Counted from the first letter of the stretch, positions 8,313 to 16,534 are shown. The stretch is DNA of 19,812 nt from Pseudomonadota bacterium (GCA_023387235.1 JAEWIJ010000080.1:1-19812); one strand, 5' to 3'. Notes: generated by a model from the sequence alone, not told the origin. Made by a program: numbers and translations.

Positions 8313-8822
8313 TCAGGCCGCGTGCGGCCCTGGGTCGTCATCCTCCGATCCGATGGGCGTGTAGTTCCGATGGTTTCGTCCGCCATCGATGATCCCGAAG
8401 CGCGGTCTCCGTTTGAGGCGCGCCGCTTCGGGTTGATGCGCAACGCGCACGACGCCGAGCACCTCGGTCCGTCCATCCGCCAGCTCGATTGCGATCGTGT
8501 CGCCCTCGGCAAGCCCGAGCAGCGCCATGCCGCGCAGGCTCGAGATCGGCAGCGCCGAACCCGGCAGCGCACGCTCGCCGCCGTGCGTCAGGACGCCGGT
8601 CTCGATAGGCCCGTGATCCACGTGAAACTCGACGCGGCTGTTGATCGTCGCGACGAACGGATCGATGTCGTCGCAAAGGCGGACGCGCGCAGCAGCAAGT
8701 TTGCGACGTAGCAGGCGCGCGATATCGCTATCGGCTGCCGCCTGGGCTTCGAGCCGATCCATCATGCCTTCGAGTACGCCCATATCGAGCGCCGTGAGCT
8801 GGCAGAGCGGGTCGCTCGCCAT
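8313..8822 (-). CDS. Second Rnk/GreA-GreB C-terminal domain protein
   Basis: A 169-residue protein whose N-terminal 60 residues are helical and charged. It is followed by a beta-rich domain with INSRVEFHV, LPGSALPISSLRGMALLGLAEGDTI and ADGRTEVLGVV, which corresponds segment by segment to the Rnk/GreA C-terminal (FKBP-like) domain. It looks like a diverged paralogue of the gene before it. ATG at 8822 shares one base with the upstream stop codon, and a GTG at 8825 would give a four-base overlap; GGAG at 8831-8834 serves either. Translational coupling is therefore likely. Rnk-family proteins bind RNA polymerase near the secondary channel. The C-terminal tail (about 25 residues, GGRNHRNYTPIGSEDDDP) is extra. 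Function is inferred. Confidence 0.82.
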   Translation of the reverse strand: MASDPLCQLTALDMGVLEGMMDRLEAQAAADSDIARLLRRKLAAARVRLCDDIDPFVATINSRVEFHVDHGPIETGVLTHGGERALPGSALPISSLRGMALLGLAEGDTIAIELADGRTEVLGVVRVAHQPEAARLKRRPRFGIIDGGRNHRNYTPIGSEDDDPGPHAA

Positions 8823-9247
8823 CACGCGGGCTCCGCGGGCGGCGCGACATCGAGGATGGTCAGCTCCTGTTCGCGTCCGTCGCGCGTGTGCCAGCGGATC
8901 GATTGGCCCATCGAGAGGCCGATCAATGCGGCGCCGATCGGCGTCATGATCGAGATGCGTCCCGCGCCGATATCGGCCTCGCCGGGAAGAACGAGCACGA
9001 CTTCGCGTGCGCTCGCGCCCTCGATTTGGAAGCGAACGGTCGAGCCCATGCGCACGGTCTGCGCCGGCACCTTGGCCTGCGGCATCACCTTGGCGCGGTC
9101 GAGCTCGCCGAGCAAAGCTTCCGACACGTCGGGCAAACCCTTCTCCATCGCCAGCGCGAGCGAGAGGAGATTGCGGTGGTCGGCATCGCCGATGACGAGC
9201 GGCGGTTTGGTGCGCGCCGGCGCGATTTGATCCATGATTGTGCTCAT
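8822..9247 (-). CDS. rnk: Nucleoside diphosphate kinase regulator (Rnk-like)
   Basis: A 141-residue protein of the Rnk family. KPPLVIGDADHRNL, LGELDRAKVMP, VRMGSTVRF, and SIMTPIGAALIGLSMGQSIRWHTRDG match the E. coli Rnk layout: a short N-terminal helical hairpin followed by a GreA/GreB C-terminal domain. Rnk interacts with RNA polymerase and affects nucleoside diphosphate kinase and alginate levels in gammaproteobacteria; the role in alphaproteobacteria is not established. The start is uncertain: ATGs at 9265, 9247 and 9235 are in frame and none has a good Shine-Dalgarno. It overlaps the next gene and heads a two-gene unit divergent from serC. Confidence 0.85.
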   Translation of the reverse strand: MSTIMDQIAPARTKPPLVIGDADHRNLLSLALAMEKGLPDVSEALLGELDRAKVMPQAKVPAQTVRMGSTVRFQIEGASAREVVLVLPGEADIGAGRISIMTPIGAALIGLSMGQSIRWHTRDGREQELTILDVAPPAEPA

Positions 9248-9348
9248 AGTTCGAGAGAGCCGCATCCCGGGAGATGCCGGGCTCGCGAACTCATCCAATG
9301 TTGCGAAAATGGTTTGGAATGGTTGGAAGCCGCGTGCGGCTCCGCTTT

Positions 9349-9383
9349 CCCCGAAACCCGGGGCAGTTGCGCCGGGTTCGGGG
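9349..9383. repeat. GC-rich inverted repeat between rnk-like gene and serC
   Basis: CCCCGAAACCCGG (9349-9361) and CCGGGTTCGGGG (9372-9383) form a 12-pair stem with one bulged A and a ten-base loop. No T tract follows on either strand, so it is not a standard terminator. It lies about 100 bases upstream of the rnk-like start and could fold in that gene's leader or serve as a binding site. Confidence 0.6.
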
Positions 9384-9508
9384 CTAGAAGTGCGCGATCA
9401 GAGGGATCCGCTGAAGATTGGCGCGTTCGGTCGTCATAAGTAAGAGGTTGGCACCCTCGGCCGATTTGTCAAGGAAGGAACCTGCGCAGGACTGCGACTG
9501 CGACGGGA

Positions 9509-9537
9509 TTGACGCGGATCGCGAGCAGGCGTATCTG
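9509..9537 (+). promoter_or_regulatory. Sigma70-type promoter of serC
   Basis: TTGACG (9509-9514), a 17-base spacer, then TATCTG (9532-9537). Transcription would start near 9544, giving a leader of about 50 bases that begins exactly where the hairpin-rich serC leader begins. Prediction from sequence only. Confidence 0.6.
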
Positions 9538-9543
9538 CCGCCG

Positions 9544-9593
9544 TGGGACACCCCTCCCCAACGAGGGGCTTCTATCTGGAAGGGTAGGCTCAC
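9544..9593 (+). promoter_or_regulatory. serC leader RNA with two hairpins, candidate serC RNA motif
   Basis: CCCCTC/GAGGGG (9551-9568, loop CCCAAC) is followed at once by CTTC/GAAG (9569-9582, loop TATCTG). The second hairpin includes part of the GGAAGGG Shine-Dalgarno (9578-9584) nine bases before the serC ATG. A conserved 'serC RNA motif' is known upstream of serC in Alphaproteobacteria. The location and compact two-hairpin form fit it, but I compare from memory and cannot confirm the consensus. Confidence 0.55.
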
Positions 9594-10769
9594 ATGACGA
9601 CGAATACGCGGCCGCAGCAGCGGCCTGATTGCGTGCATTTCTCCTCCGGCCCTTGCGCCAAGCGCCCCGGCTGGGCTCCCGAAAATCTCGGCAAGGCATT
9701 CCTCGGCCGCTCGCACCGAGCGAAGGAGGGCAAGGCGCGCCTGAAGCTCGCCATCGATAAGACCAAGGCGCTGCTCAGGCTTCCCGCCGATTACATCTGC
9801 GCCATTGTGCCTGCTTCGGACACGGGTGCCTTCGAGCTGGCCATGTGGTCGATGCTCGGCGCGCGCGGCGTCGAGGCTCTGGCCTGGGAGAGTTTCGGCG
9901 AGGGCTGGGTCACGGATATGACCAAGCAGCTCAAGCTCTCGGATCTCCGCGTCATCAAGGCGCCTTACGGCGAGCTGCCGGATCTCAAGTCGGTCGACTT
10001 CACGCGCGACGTGCTCTTCACGGCGAACGGGACGACCTCGGGTGTGAAGGTGCCGAACTACGATTGGATTCCTGCGGACCGCGCGGGCCTCACGTTCGCC
10101 GATGCGACGTCGGCCGCTTTCGCGCAGCCCGTCGACTGGGCGAAGGTCGATGTGTTCACGTTCTCCTGGCAGAAGGTGCTCGGTAGCGAGGCCGCGCACG
10201 GGATGCTCATCCTGTCGCCGCGCGCTGTCGAGCGTCTGGAGACATACACGCCGGCATGGCCGCTGCCGAAGATCTTCCGCCTAACGAAGGGCGGCAAGGT
10301 GCAGAAGGGCATCTTCGAAGGCGAGACGATCAACACGCCGTCGATGCTGGCGCTGGAGGACTATCTCGACGCGCTCGCGTGGGCGGAAGGGATCGGCGGC
10401 CTCAAGGCGCTGATGGCGCGGTGTGATGCCAACGCGAAGGCGATCTACGACTGGGTCGATCGCACGCCGTGGATAGCGCCGCTCGCGGTCGATCCGAAGA
10501 CTCGCTCGAACACGAGCGTGTGCCTGAAGTTCGTCGATCCGGCGCTCACGACGCTGCCGCTCGAGGCGCAGGCGGCATTCGCGAAGAGCGTCTCGGGACT
10601 GCTCGAGAAGGAAGGCGTCGCAATGGACGCCGGCTACTACCGCGACGCGCCTCCGGGTCTCAGGATCTGGACGGGCTCGACGGTCGAGACGCGCGATGTC
10701 GAGCGCCTCCTGCCGTGGATCGCGTGGGCTTATGCCGAAGCGCGCGTGTCGCTCGCGAAGGCTGCGTAA
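9594..10769 (+). CDS. serC: Phosphoserine aminotransferase
   Basis: A 391-residue PLP-dependent transaminase that converts 3-phosphohydroxypyruvate and glutamate to phosphoserine in serine synthesis. HFSSGPCAKRPGW at the N-terminus and SHRAKEGKARL follow the alphaproteobacterial SerC type. K194 in FTFSWQKVLGSEAAHG is the PLP lysine, and FEGETINTPSML is the substrate and PLP-contact loop. The C-terminal GLRIWTGSTVETRDVERLLPW is intact. The start has GGAAGGG nine bases upstream. serA follows after 114 bases on the same strand, so the two sequential enzymes are probably co-transcribed, with control likely through the leader RNA. Confidence 0.96.
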   Translation: MTTNTRPQQRPDCVHFSSGPCAKRPGWAPENLGKAFLGRSHRAKEGKARLKLAIDKTKALLRLPADYICAIVPASDTGAFELAMWSMLGARGVEALAWESFGEGWVTDMTKQLKLSDLRVIKAPYGELPDLKSVDFTRDVLFTANGTTSGVKVPNYDWIPADRAGLTFADATSAAFAQPVDWAKVDVFTFSWQKVLGSEAAHGMLILSPRAVERLETYTPAWPLPKIFRLTKGGKVQKGIFEGETINTPSMLALEDYLDALAWAEGIGGLKALMARCDANAKAIYDWVDRTPWIAPLAVDPKTRSNTSVCLKFVDPALTTLPLEAQAAFAKSVSGLLEKEGVAMDAGYYRDAPPGLRIWTGSTVETRDVERLLPWIAWAYAEARVSLAKAA

Positions 10770-10883
10770 GCGCATTGCATGTCGGGGGGCGGCATCGCCC
10801 CTCGCTTCTCGCATTCGAAAATGCACATGAGACGTCGCGACGCCAACGGCGCTTCGGCGCTCAGCCATTCAGGACATGATGTC

Positions 10884-12473
10884 ATGGCTCCCAAAGTCCT
10901 CATTTCCGACGAGCTTTCCCCGACCGCCGTGCAGATCTTCAAGGATCGCGGCATCGACGTGACGTTCGAGCCGACGCTCGGCAAGGACAAGGAGAAGCTC
11001 GCCGAGATCATCGGCAAGTACGACGGCCTCGCCATCCGCTCGGCGACGAAGGCGACCGAGAAGATCATTGCGGCGGCGACAAATCTCAAGGTGATCGGCC
11101 GCGCGGGCATCGGCGTCGACAACGTCGATATCAAGGCCGCGACGGCCAAGGGCATCATCGTGATGAATACGCCCTTCGGCAACTCGATCACGACGGCGGA
11201 GCACGCCGTCTCGCTCATGATGGCGCTCGCCCGGCAGATTCCCGAGGCGGACCGCTCGACGCAGGCCGGCAAGTGGGAGAAGTCGCGCTTCATGGGCGTC
11301 GAGCTCTTCGGCAAGACGCTCGGCGTGATCGGCTGCGGCAATATCGGCTCGATCGTCGCGGATCGCGCAATCGGCCTCAAGATGCGCGTCATCGCGTTCG
11401 ATCCGTTCCTCTCGGAGGAGCGCGCGGTGGAGATCGGCGTCGAGAAGGTCGAGCTGCCGGCGCTGCTGGAGCGGGCGGATTTCATCACGCTGCATACGCC
11501 GCTGACCGACCGGACGCGCAATGTGCTCAATACAGCCGCGTTCGAGAAAATGAAGACGGGCGTGCGCATCATCAATTGCGCGCGCGGTGGCCTCGTCGAC
11601 GAGAAGGCGCTGGCGGCGGCGCTGAAGTCGGGCAAGGTCGCAGGTGCGGCGCTCGATGTCTTCGAGGTCGAGCCGGCGAAAGAGAACATCCTCTTCGGTC
11701 TGCCGAACGTCATCTGCACGCCCCATCTGGGTGCCGCGACCTCGGAAGCGCAGGAGAATGTCGCTCTCCAGATCGCCGAGCAGATGTCCGACTACCTGCT
11801 CAAGGGCGCGATCTCGAATGCGGTGAACTTCCCGTCCATCACCGCGGAGGAAGCGCCGCGCCTGCGCCCGTGGGTCAAGCTCGCCGAGCAGCTCGGGCTC
11901 TTCGCGGGGCAGCTTACGGAAACCAGCATCAGGGGCATCCGCCTCGAATACTCGGGCACGGTCGCAGATCTGAACGTGAAGCCGCTGTCCGCGGCCGCGG
12001 TCGCCGGCATTCTGCGGCCGTTGCTTTCCGATGCCGTCAACATGGTGTCGGCGACGGCGACGGCGAAGGAGCGCGGCATTGTCGTCGAGGAGGTCGTGCG
12101 TACGCAGGACGGCGCCTTCGAAGGCTACATGCGGCTGACCGTCAAGACCGAGAAATACGACCGCTCGGTCGCGGGCACTGTTTTCGGCGACGGCCGTCCG
12201 CGCATCATCCAGGTGCGCGACATCAACATGGAGTTCGAGACGGCGCCGCACATGCTGTTCGTGCGCAATGCCGACAAGCCGGGCTTCATCGGCCGCTTCG
12301 GCATGGTCATGGGCGAGGCGGACATCAATATCGCGACGCTGAACCTCGGCCGCGACAAGCCGGGCGGCGATGCCATCTGCATCGTCGCGCTCGACGAGCC
12401 GATGCCGGAGCCGGTCATGGAGAAAGTGCGCGCGCTGCCGCAGGTGGTGCGCGCCAATCGGCTCGCGTTCTGA
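10884..12473 (+). CDS. serA: D-3-phosphoglycerate dehydrogenase
   Basis: A 529-residue long-form SerA that oxidises 3-phosphoglycerate to 3-phosphohydroxypyruvate with NAD. The Rossmann motif GCGNIG is at residues 150-155, the active-site R234 lies in NCARGGLVDE, a Glu lies in VFEVEPA, and H281 lies in CTPHLGAAT. After residue about 315 comes the intervening regulatory domain, then a C-terminal ACT domain (MLFVRNADKPGFIGRFGMVMGEADINIATLNLGR), the usual site of serine feedback. AGGA lies nine bases before the ATG. The gap after serC contains a GGGGCG/CGCCCC hairpin (10786-10801) without a T tract. A methyltransferase gene begins 12 bases after the stop. Confidence 0.97.
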   Translation: MAPKVLISDELSPTAVQIFKDRGIDVTFEPTLGKDKEKLAEIIGKYDGLAIRSATKATEKIIAAATNLKVIGRAGIGVDNVDIKAATAKGIIVMNTPFGNSITTAEHAVSLMMALARQIPEADRSTQAGKWEKSRFMGVELFGKTLGVIGCGNIGSIVADRAIGLKMRVIAFDPFLSEERAVEIGVEKVELPALLERADFITLHTPLTDRTRNVLNTAAFEKMKTGVRIINCARGGLVDEKALAAALKSGKVAGAALDVFEVEPAKENILFGLPNVICTPHLGAATSEAQENVALQIAEQMSDYLLKGAISNAVNFPSITAEEAPRLRPWVKLAEQLGLFAGQLTETSIRGIRLEYSGTVADLNVKPLSAAAVAGILRPLLSDAVNMVSATATAKERGIVVEEVVRTQDGAFEGYMRLTVKTEKYDRSVAGTVFGDGRPRIIQVRDINMEFETAPHMLFVRNADKPGFIGRFGMVMGEADINIATLNLGRDKPGGDAICIVALDEPMPEPVMEKVRALPQVVRANRLAF

Positions 12474-12485
12474 TACTGCGGTCTG

Positions 12486-13223
12486 ATGGCTCAGAACATC
12501 TACGACGATCCGGCGTTCTTCGCCGGCTATAGCCGCTTGCCACGCTCGGTGGGCGGCCTCGCCTCGGCGCCCGAATGGCCGTCGCTGCGCGCCATGCTTC
12601 CCGATGTGCGCGGGCTCAAGATCGCCGATCTCGGCTGTGGGTTCGGCTGGTTCTGCCGCTGGGCGCGCGAGAATGGTGCCTACCTCGTTCGCGGTTACGA
12701 TGTGTCCGAGAAGATGCTCGAGCGGGCGCGGGCGGAAACATCAGACGATAACATCTCGTACGCTCAAGCCGATCTCGAGACGATCCAGCTCCGGCGGGAG
12801 GCCTTCGAACTCGTCTATAGCTCCCTGGCGTTGCACTACGTCGAGGATGTGACGCGGCTGATGGCTAAAGTTCACACGACCCTCGTGCCGGGCGGGCACT
12901 TCGTCTTCTCAACCGAGCATCCGATTTTCATGGCGCCGCGCAATCCTGGGTGGTCGCTCGATGACGAGGGGCGGCCGGCATGGCCGCTCGACAGCTATGC
13001 GTCCGAAGGCGCGCGCACGACCGAGTGGTTCACGCCCGGTGTCGTCAAGTATCACCGCACGCTCGGCACGACGCTTAATGCCTTGATCGGGACGGGCTTC
13101 GCCGTCCGTCGCGTCGAGGAGTTCGTTCCCTCGGCCGAACAGATCGCGGCACAGCCGGAGCTGGCCAAAGAGCGCGAGCGGCCGATGTTCCTGCTTGTCG
13201 CGGCGCAGCGCGCGAAAGTGTGA
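12486..13223 (+). CDS. Class I SAM-dependent methyltransferase
   Basis: A 245-residue protein with the class I AdoMet fold. Motif I is IADLGCGFGWF (D48 to F55), YDVSEKMLERAR carries the acidic residue of motif II, and FELVYSSLALHYVED is motif IV. The LVPGGHFVFSTEHPIF segment is typical of Methyltransf_11 proteins. The C-terminal third (WPLDSYASEGARTTEWFTPGVVKYHRTL) resembles small-molecule methyltransferases, but I do not recognise the substrate. It starts 12 bases after serA and has no clear Shine-Dalgarno, so it is probably translated by coupling in the serC-serA transcript. Links to serine/one-carbon/SAM supply are speculation. Confidence 0.9.
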   Translation: MAQNIYDDPAFFAGYSRLPRSVGGLASAPEWPSLRAMLPDVRGLKIADLGCGFGWFCRWARENGAYLVRGYDVSEKMLERARAETSDDNISYAQADLETIQLRREAFELVYSSLALHYVEDVTRLMAKVHTTLVPGGHFVFSTEHPIFMAPRNPGWSLDDEGRPAWPLDSYASEGARTTEWFTPGVVKYHRTLGTTLNALIGTGFAVRRVEEFVPSAEQIAAQPELAKERERPMFLLVAAQRAKV

Positions 13224-13351
13224 CAACTCCGCGACGCATTGGCATCCGTCCATTGAAATAGTTGTTCGACACCGGGCGCGACGGATATCCGCCGCTCTAG
13301 CCGTTTGCCCCGCGTATGCGTCAAGCAGATCACCTACGAAGGGACGGCTCA

Positions 13352-13933
13352 ATGAAGATGCTGAAGATGGCCACCGCGGTGCTGGCGCTCTCGATGACGG
13401 GAGCGCTGGCGGCACAGGCCGCGCCGGGCTTTACAACCGCCAACGTCAATCACCGGACGGGCCCGGATACGGACTTCCCGAGCATGGGCGTCATTCCGGA
13501 AGGCGAGTCGGTCGATATTCGCGGCTGCCTCAGGGACGAGTCATGGTGCGACGTCATCGCGGGCGGAAACCGCGGCTGGGTATTCAGCGAGTATCTCGCC
13601 TTCAGCTATCGCGGCGAGTACGTGCCGCTTCCCGATGTCGGGCTGTCGGTGGCGCGCATTCCGGTCGTGACGTTCGCCGCTGCGAGCTATTGGGGGAGCC
13701 ACTACAAGGGCCGGCCCTGGTTCAAGGAGCGCGATCGCTGGGTGAAGTTCAAGCCGCGCCCGCGTCCGGGCTGGCACGCGCCGCCTCCTGGACCGCGCAA
13801 GGCCGGCTGGTGGCGACAGGGCTATCAGGCGCCTCCCGGCATGAAGGGCCCGCCGGATCGCGGCTGGAAGCGGCCGGATCGCGACCGGCGCGGCGATCAT
13901 CGGGGTGATCATCGTGGCGATCAGCGGCGGTAG
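13352..13933 (+). CDS. Secreted SH3-domain protein with basic Pro/Arg-rich tail
   Basis: A 193-residue protein. Residues 1-23 form a signal peptide (MKMLKMATAVLALSMTGALAAQA, cut before APGF). Residues about 27-80 are a bacterial SH3 domain: ANVNHRTGPDTDFPSMGVIPEGESVDIRGC, then WCDVIAGGNRGWVFSEYL. The two cysteines in RGCLRDESWC may pair. The region beyond residue 115 is rich in Trp, Pro, Arg and Gly and ends in repeats of RGDH. Such proteins usually bind the cell wall or periplasmic partners. AAGGGA is seven bases before the ATG. It has its own upstream gap of 128 bases and is followed by a strong hairpin. Confidence 0.85.
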   Translation: MKMLKMATAVLALSMTGALAAQAAPGFTTANVNHRTGPDTDFPSMGVIPEGESVDIRGCLRDESWCDVIAGGNRGWVFSEYLAFSYRGEYVPLPDVGLSVARIPVVTFAAASYWGSHYKGRPWFKERDRWVKFKPRPRPGWHAPPPGPRKAGWWRQGYQAPPGMKGPPDRGWKRPDRDRRGDHRGDHRGDQRR

Positions 13934-13948
13934 ATCGAGCGTCGCGTT

Positions 13949-13985
13949 CGAGCGTCCGGGTAGCAAGTGGCTGCCCGGGCGTTCG
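13949..13985. terminator. Hairpin between convergent genes, possible terminator
   Basis: Bases 13949-13964 and 13970-13985 form a 16-pair stem (with three G-T wobbles) around an AAGTG loop. It lies between the 3' ends of the SH3 gene (+) and the FkbM gene (-). Neither side carries a T tract, so it may be a weak bidirectional terminator or a stabilising 3' structure. Confidence 0.5.
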
Positions 13986-14005
13986 GCAAAAGGCGTCGAT
14001 CGTCG

Positions 14006-14827
14006 TCAGGGTGTGAAGTAGAGCATCACGTCGTCGAGCCGCCCTTTGGCGATTGCGCCTTCGGCTGATATGGAGCGCGCCCGTCCTCGCTCATCGACAA
14101 AGTTCATGACACCATACGCTTCCAGCAATGTGCCGATGAGCGCGGCGCCGTCATATGAATGTCCCATGTTGAACTCAATAAGCAGACGCGGCTTGTGTTG
14201 ACGCAGCGTATGCTTCATCCCCTCGATGATATCCGCCTCACTTCCCTCTGCATCGATCTTTATGAAATCCACGCGAGGTTCACCGGCGAGAACCTCGTCG
14301 AGTGAGCGGACTGCAACCGTGTGGATGGCATCATTCGGTAGCTCAGGTCCTCGATGCAGGCTTCCATTTTTTGGCTCTCTGCGAGGAGCGGTCATGCGCG
14401 CTTCTCCGGCCGCTCGGCCGACCGCTACTGAATGGACACGGCACTGGCTTGCCAAGCCGTTGACGGCCACGGAATCTCGAAGGAAGGGGACAATGTCCGG
14501 ATTGGGCTCCAACGCGACGCATATCCCGGATGGGCGCGCGAGGTCTGCCATCAGCAACGTATAGTAGCCGAAGTTGGCCCCGACATCGACGGTGACCATG
14601 CCCGGTTTGATCGTCTCGACGACGAACTTGGTAATGGGATACTCCCAGACACCGTCCATGAGAATATGGGTCGCAAAGCCGAGATCGGATGCGCAGACGA
14701 ACATCCTGTACTCCCCGAGGACCCGCGCCAGCAGGCGCTCGTCACCCATGTACACAGGTGACGTCTGAGCGGCGAAAATCCGCGCGGCAATGGATCGGGG
14801 CAATCTCATCAAACGACGCAAGGACAT
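14006..14827 (-). CDS. FkbM-family methyltransferase
   Basis: A 273-residue AdoMet-dependent methyltransferase. Motif I, TVDVGANFGYYTLLMA (D81, G83, N85), and VDFIKIDAEGSEADIIEGM (190-195 is KIDAEG) are the two FkbM signatures, followed by RLLIEFN. FkbM proteins O-methylate sugars or polyketides; in bacteria they often act on cell-surface glycans. The N-terminal 75 residues are family-typical upstream of the fold, and the start ATG has only a weak ribosome site. GC content, by counting sample lines, is about 50-58 percent, lower than the 65 percent or so of the neighbours. No glycan genes lie beside it. Transfer from elsewhere is plausible but not shown. Confidence 0.9.
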   Translation of the reverse strand: MSLRRLMRLPRSIAARIFAAQTSPVYMGDERLLARVLGEYRMFVCASDLGFATHILMDGVWEYPITKFVVETIKPGMVTVDVGANFGYYTLLMADLARPSGICVALEPNPDIVPFLRDSVAVNGLASQCRVHSVAVGRAAGEARMTAPRREPKNGSLHRGPELPNDAIHTVAVRSLDEVLAGEPRVDFIKIDAEGSEADIIEGMKHTLRQHKPRLLIEFNMGHSYDGAALIGTLLEAYGVMNFVDERGRARSISAEGAIAKGRLDDVMLYFTP

Positions 14828-14843
14828 GGGCTACTCTGCACGA

Positions 14844-14913
14844 AAGCAACGGACTTGAAATTCACCTCAATTCGGGGCTGGGCCGGGAGCGAATTTCAAG
14901 TCCAAAGTTGCTT
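14844..14913. repeat. Long inverted repeat upstream of FkbM gene
   Basis: GGACTTGAAATTC (14851-14863) is perfectly inverted as GAATTTCAAGTCC (14891-14903). The outer AAGCAAC (14844-14850) pairs with GTTGCTT (14907-14913), interrupted by an AAA bulge, giving 20 pairs around a 27-base spacer. The near arm is 17 bases before the FkbM ATG, so on the minus strand it would form a hairpin in that mRNA leader. Alternatives are an operator or remnant ends of a small mobile element. The following 140 bases (14914-15055) hold nothing I can recognise. Confidence 0.8.
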
Positions 14914-15055
14914 CAGGACGTTATGAAACTGAAGCGTCTTCGGACCTTGAATACGTCTTTGAGGCCCATCCAAGCGTGGGGCCCAGATACTTGGCACGCC
15001 GCAATGCAAAAACTGCACGCCAGCCCGTGTGACGAGCACGCAAATGCCTGAATTA

Positions 15056-15085
15056 TTGACACCACTGGCCCCTCTGCCCCATATA
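15056..15085 (+). promoter_or_regulatory. Predicted promoter of the arginine leader and argD-argF
   Basis: A perfect -35 TTGACA (15056-15061), an 18-base spacer, and CATATA (15080-15085) as -10; the overlapping TATAAG at 15082 would need a 20-base spacer. The expected start is about 15092, at the A of the leader-peptide ATG. Sequence-based prediction only. Confidence 0.65.
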
Positions 15086-15091
15086 AGGCCC

Positions 15092-15154
15092 ATGTCTAGG
15101 ATAGCGAACATCCGTGAGCGACGTCGTCGGGGCTGCGGCCCGCGGCAGCGATGA
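15092..15154 (+). CDS. Arginine-rich leader peptide of argD attenuator
   Basis: A 20-codon ORF from ATG to TGA. Its product has eight arginines: R3, R8, R10-R13, R18 and R20, with the run R-E-R-R-R-R at residues 8-13 encoded by CGT GAG CGA CGT CGT CGG. It lies directly downstream of the predicted promoter and upstream of a hairpin set ending in an intrinsic terminator, followed by the arginine genes argD and argF. By analogy with trp and his leaders, ribosome stalling at the Arg codons would report arginyl-tRNA supply. AAGG is only three bases upstream of the ATG; if transcription starts at 15092 the peptide is read from a leaderless RNA. CG-rich noncoding DNA yields Arg codons by chance, so the call rests on context. 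Confidence 0.6.
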   Translation: MSRIANIRERRRRGCGPRQR

Positions 15155-15203
15155 CGGCGTGGTAAGGCCCGCCGTTGTTGCCAGCGCCGCGCAACCGCGC
15201 GGC
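15132..15203 (+). promoter_or_regulatory. Attenuator: pause hairpin, antiterminator and terminator of argD
   Basis: Three alternative pairings are visible. A pause-type hairpin pairs 15132-15139 with 15142-15149 (GCTGC/GCAGC plus GC/GC, one G-G mismatch). A second hairpin pairs ACGGCG (15154-15159) with CGCCGT (15170-15175). The antiterminator pairs CGCGGC-(A)-GC (15141-15149) with GCGCCGCG (15184-15191). It competes both with the pause hairpin and with the terminator's 5' arm (15186-15192). A ribosome stalled on the Arg run would cover to about 15140 and free 15141-15149 for antitermination. A ribosome at the stop codon would cover it and allow termination. Hand-drawn pairings; no energies computed. 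Confidence 0.6.
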
Positions 15204-15209
15204 CTTTTT
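15186..15209 (+). terminator. Intrinsic terminator in the argD leader
   Basis: GCCGCGC (15186-15192), loop AACC, GCGCGGC (15197-15203), then C and TTTTT, followed by CGTTTT. It has seven G-C pairs with a T tract. It lies 86 bases before the argD ATG and after the predicted promoter, so it would end transcripts before argD unless an alternative structure forms. An independent small RNA of about 118 bases is the other reading. Confidence 0.88.
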
Positions 15210-15295
15210 CGTTTTGGACGCGCCTGCCAAAGCCCCTCTCTCTCCTGAAGTCGCCGCCACTCTCGACCTATTCAGCATTGGAAAGAGAACCACCG

Positions 15296-16534
15296 ATGTC
15301 CGCCGCTACCACCGCCGCCAAACCCGCCGCCGCTTCCTCCGGACCTTCGCCTGCCGTCATGGGCACGTATGGACGCTATGATGTCGTCTTCGAGCGGGGC
15401 GAAGGCTCCTGGCTCATCGATACCAAGGGCGAGCGCTATCTCGATTTCGGCTCCGGCATTGCCGTGAATTCGCTGGGCCATGCCCATCCGAAGCTCGTCG
15501 CCGCGCTCGCCGAGCAGGCGGGCAAGCTCTGGCACACCTCGAATCTCTATCGCGTTTCAGGCCAGGAGAAGCTCGCCGAGAAGCTCGTCGCGACGACGTT
15601 CGCGGACAAGGTCTTCTTCTGCAACTCGGGTGCGGAGGCCTGCGAAGGCATCATCAAGCTCGCGCGGCGCTATCAGTTCGTGAGCGGTCATCCCGAGCGC
15701 TGGCGCATCATAACCTTCAAGGGCTCCTTCCACGGCCGGACGCTCGGAACGATCGCGGCGGCAGGCAACGAGAAGTACCTCGAAGGCTTCGGCGAGCCGG
15801 CGCCCGGCTTCGACGTGCTCGAGACGGTGAACGATCTCGCGCTCGTCGAGAAGGCGATCGGTCCTGCGACGGCGGCGATCATGGTCGAGCCCATCCAGGG
15901 CGAGGGCGGCATCCGCGCGTGCACGAAAGAGTTCCTGCAGGGGTTGCGCGCGCTCGCCGACAAGAACGGCCTGCTGCTCATCCTCGACGAGGTGCAGACC
16001 GGCGTCGGGCGCACAGGCAAGCTCTTTGCCTACGAAGCTGCCGGCATCAAGCCGGACGCCATGGCGATCGCCAAGGGTATTGGCGGCGGCTTTCCCATGG
16101 GCGCCTTCCTCGCCACGACCGAGGCCGCGAAGGGCATGGTGCCCGGCACGCACGGCTCGACCTTCGGCGGCAATCCGCTCGCCATGGCGGTCGGCAATGC
16201 GGTGCTCGATGTGGTGTTGGAGCCGGGCTTTCTCGAGGACGTGCAGAGGAAGACACTGCGCTTCAAGCAGCTCCTCGCGGGCCTCAAGGACGAGCACAGC
16301 GATCTTGTCGAGGGCATTCGCGGCGAGGGCCTGCTGGTCGGCGTCAAGATCAAGGACAAGGTGCCTGCCGGCGACGTCGTCAAGGCCTGCCTCGGCGAGC
16401 ATCTGCTGACGGTCGGCGCCGGCGACAATGTTGTGCGCATGATCCCGCCGCTGACGACGCCGGACGACGAGCTTGCCGAAGGCGTTGCTCGCCTCTCGCG
16501 CGCGCTCTCGACCGTGAAGAAGCAGGTGAAGTAG
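15296..16534 (+). CDS. argD: Acetylornithine aminotransferase
   Basis: A 412-residue class III PLP transaminase converting N-acetylglutamate semialdehyde to N-acetylornithine in arginine synthesis; the family often also serves lysine synthesis. DFGSGIAVNSLGHAHPKL, NSGAEACEGIIKLARR, FHGRTLGT and ILDEVQTGVGRTGKLFAYE are all present. K260 in AIAKGIGGGFPMGAF is the PLP lysine, followed by HGSTFGGNPLAMAVG. The N-terminus has an Ala/Pro-rich stretch of about 27 residues before MGTYGRYDVVFERGEG; the true start could be that later ATG (15377 region is too far in, 15359 is the candidate). GGAAAGAG before 15296 supports the longer form. It is first in argD-argF-hslO, under the leader attenuator. Confidence 0.95.
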   Translation: MSAATTAAKPAAASSGPSPAVMGTYGRYDVVFERGEGSWLIDTKGERYLDFGSGIAVNSLGHAHPKLVAALAEQAGKLWHTSNLYRVSGQEKLAEKLVATTFADKVFFCNSGAEACEGIIKLARRYQFVSGHPERWRIITFKGSFHGRTLGTIAAAGNEKYLEGFGEPAPGFDVLETVNDLALVEKAIGPATAAIMVEPIQGEGGIRACTKEFLQGLRALADKNGLLLILDEVQTGVGRTGKLFAYEAAGIKPDAMAIAKGIGGGFPMGAFLATTEAAKGMVPGTHGSTFGGNPLAMAVGNAVLDVVLEPGFLEDVQRKTLRFKQLLAGLKDEHSDLVEGIRGEGLLVGVKIKDKVPAGDVVKACLGEHLLTVGAGDNVVRMIPPLTTPDDELAEGVARLSRALSTVKKQVK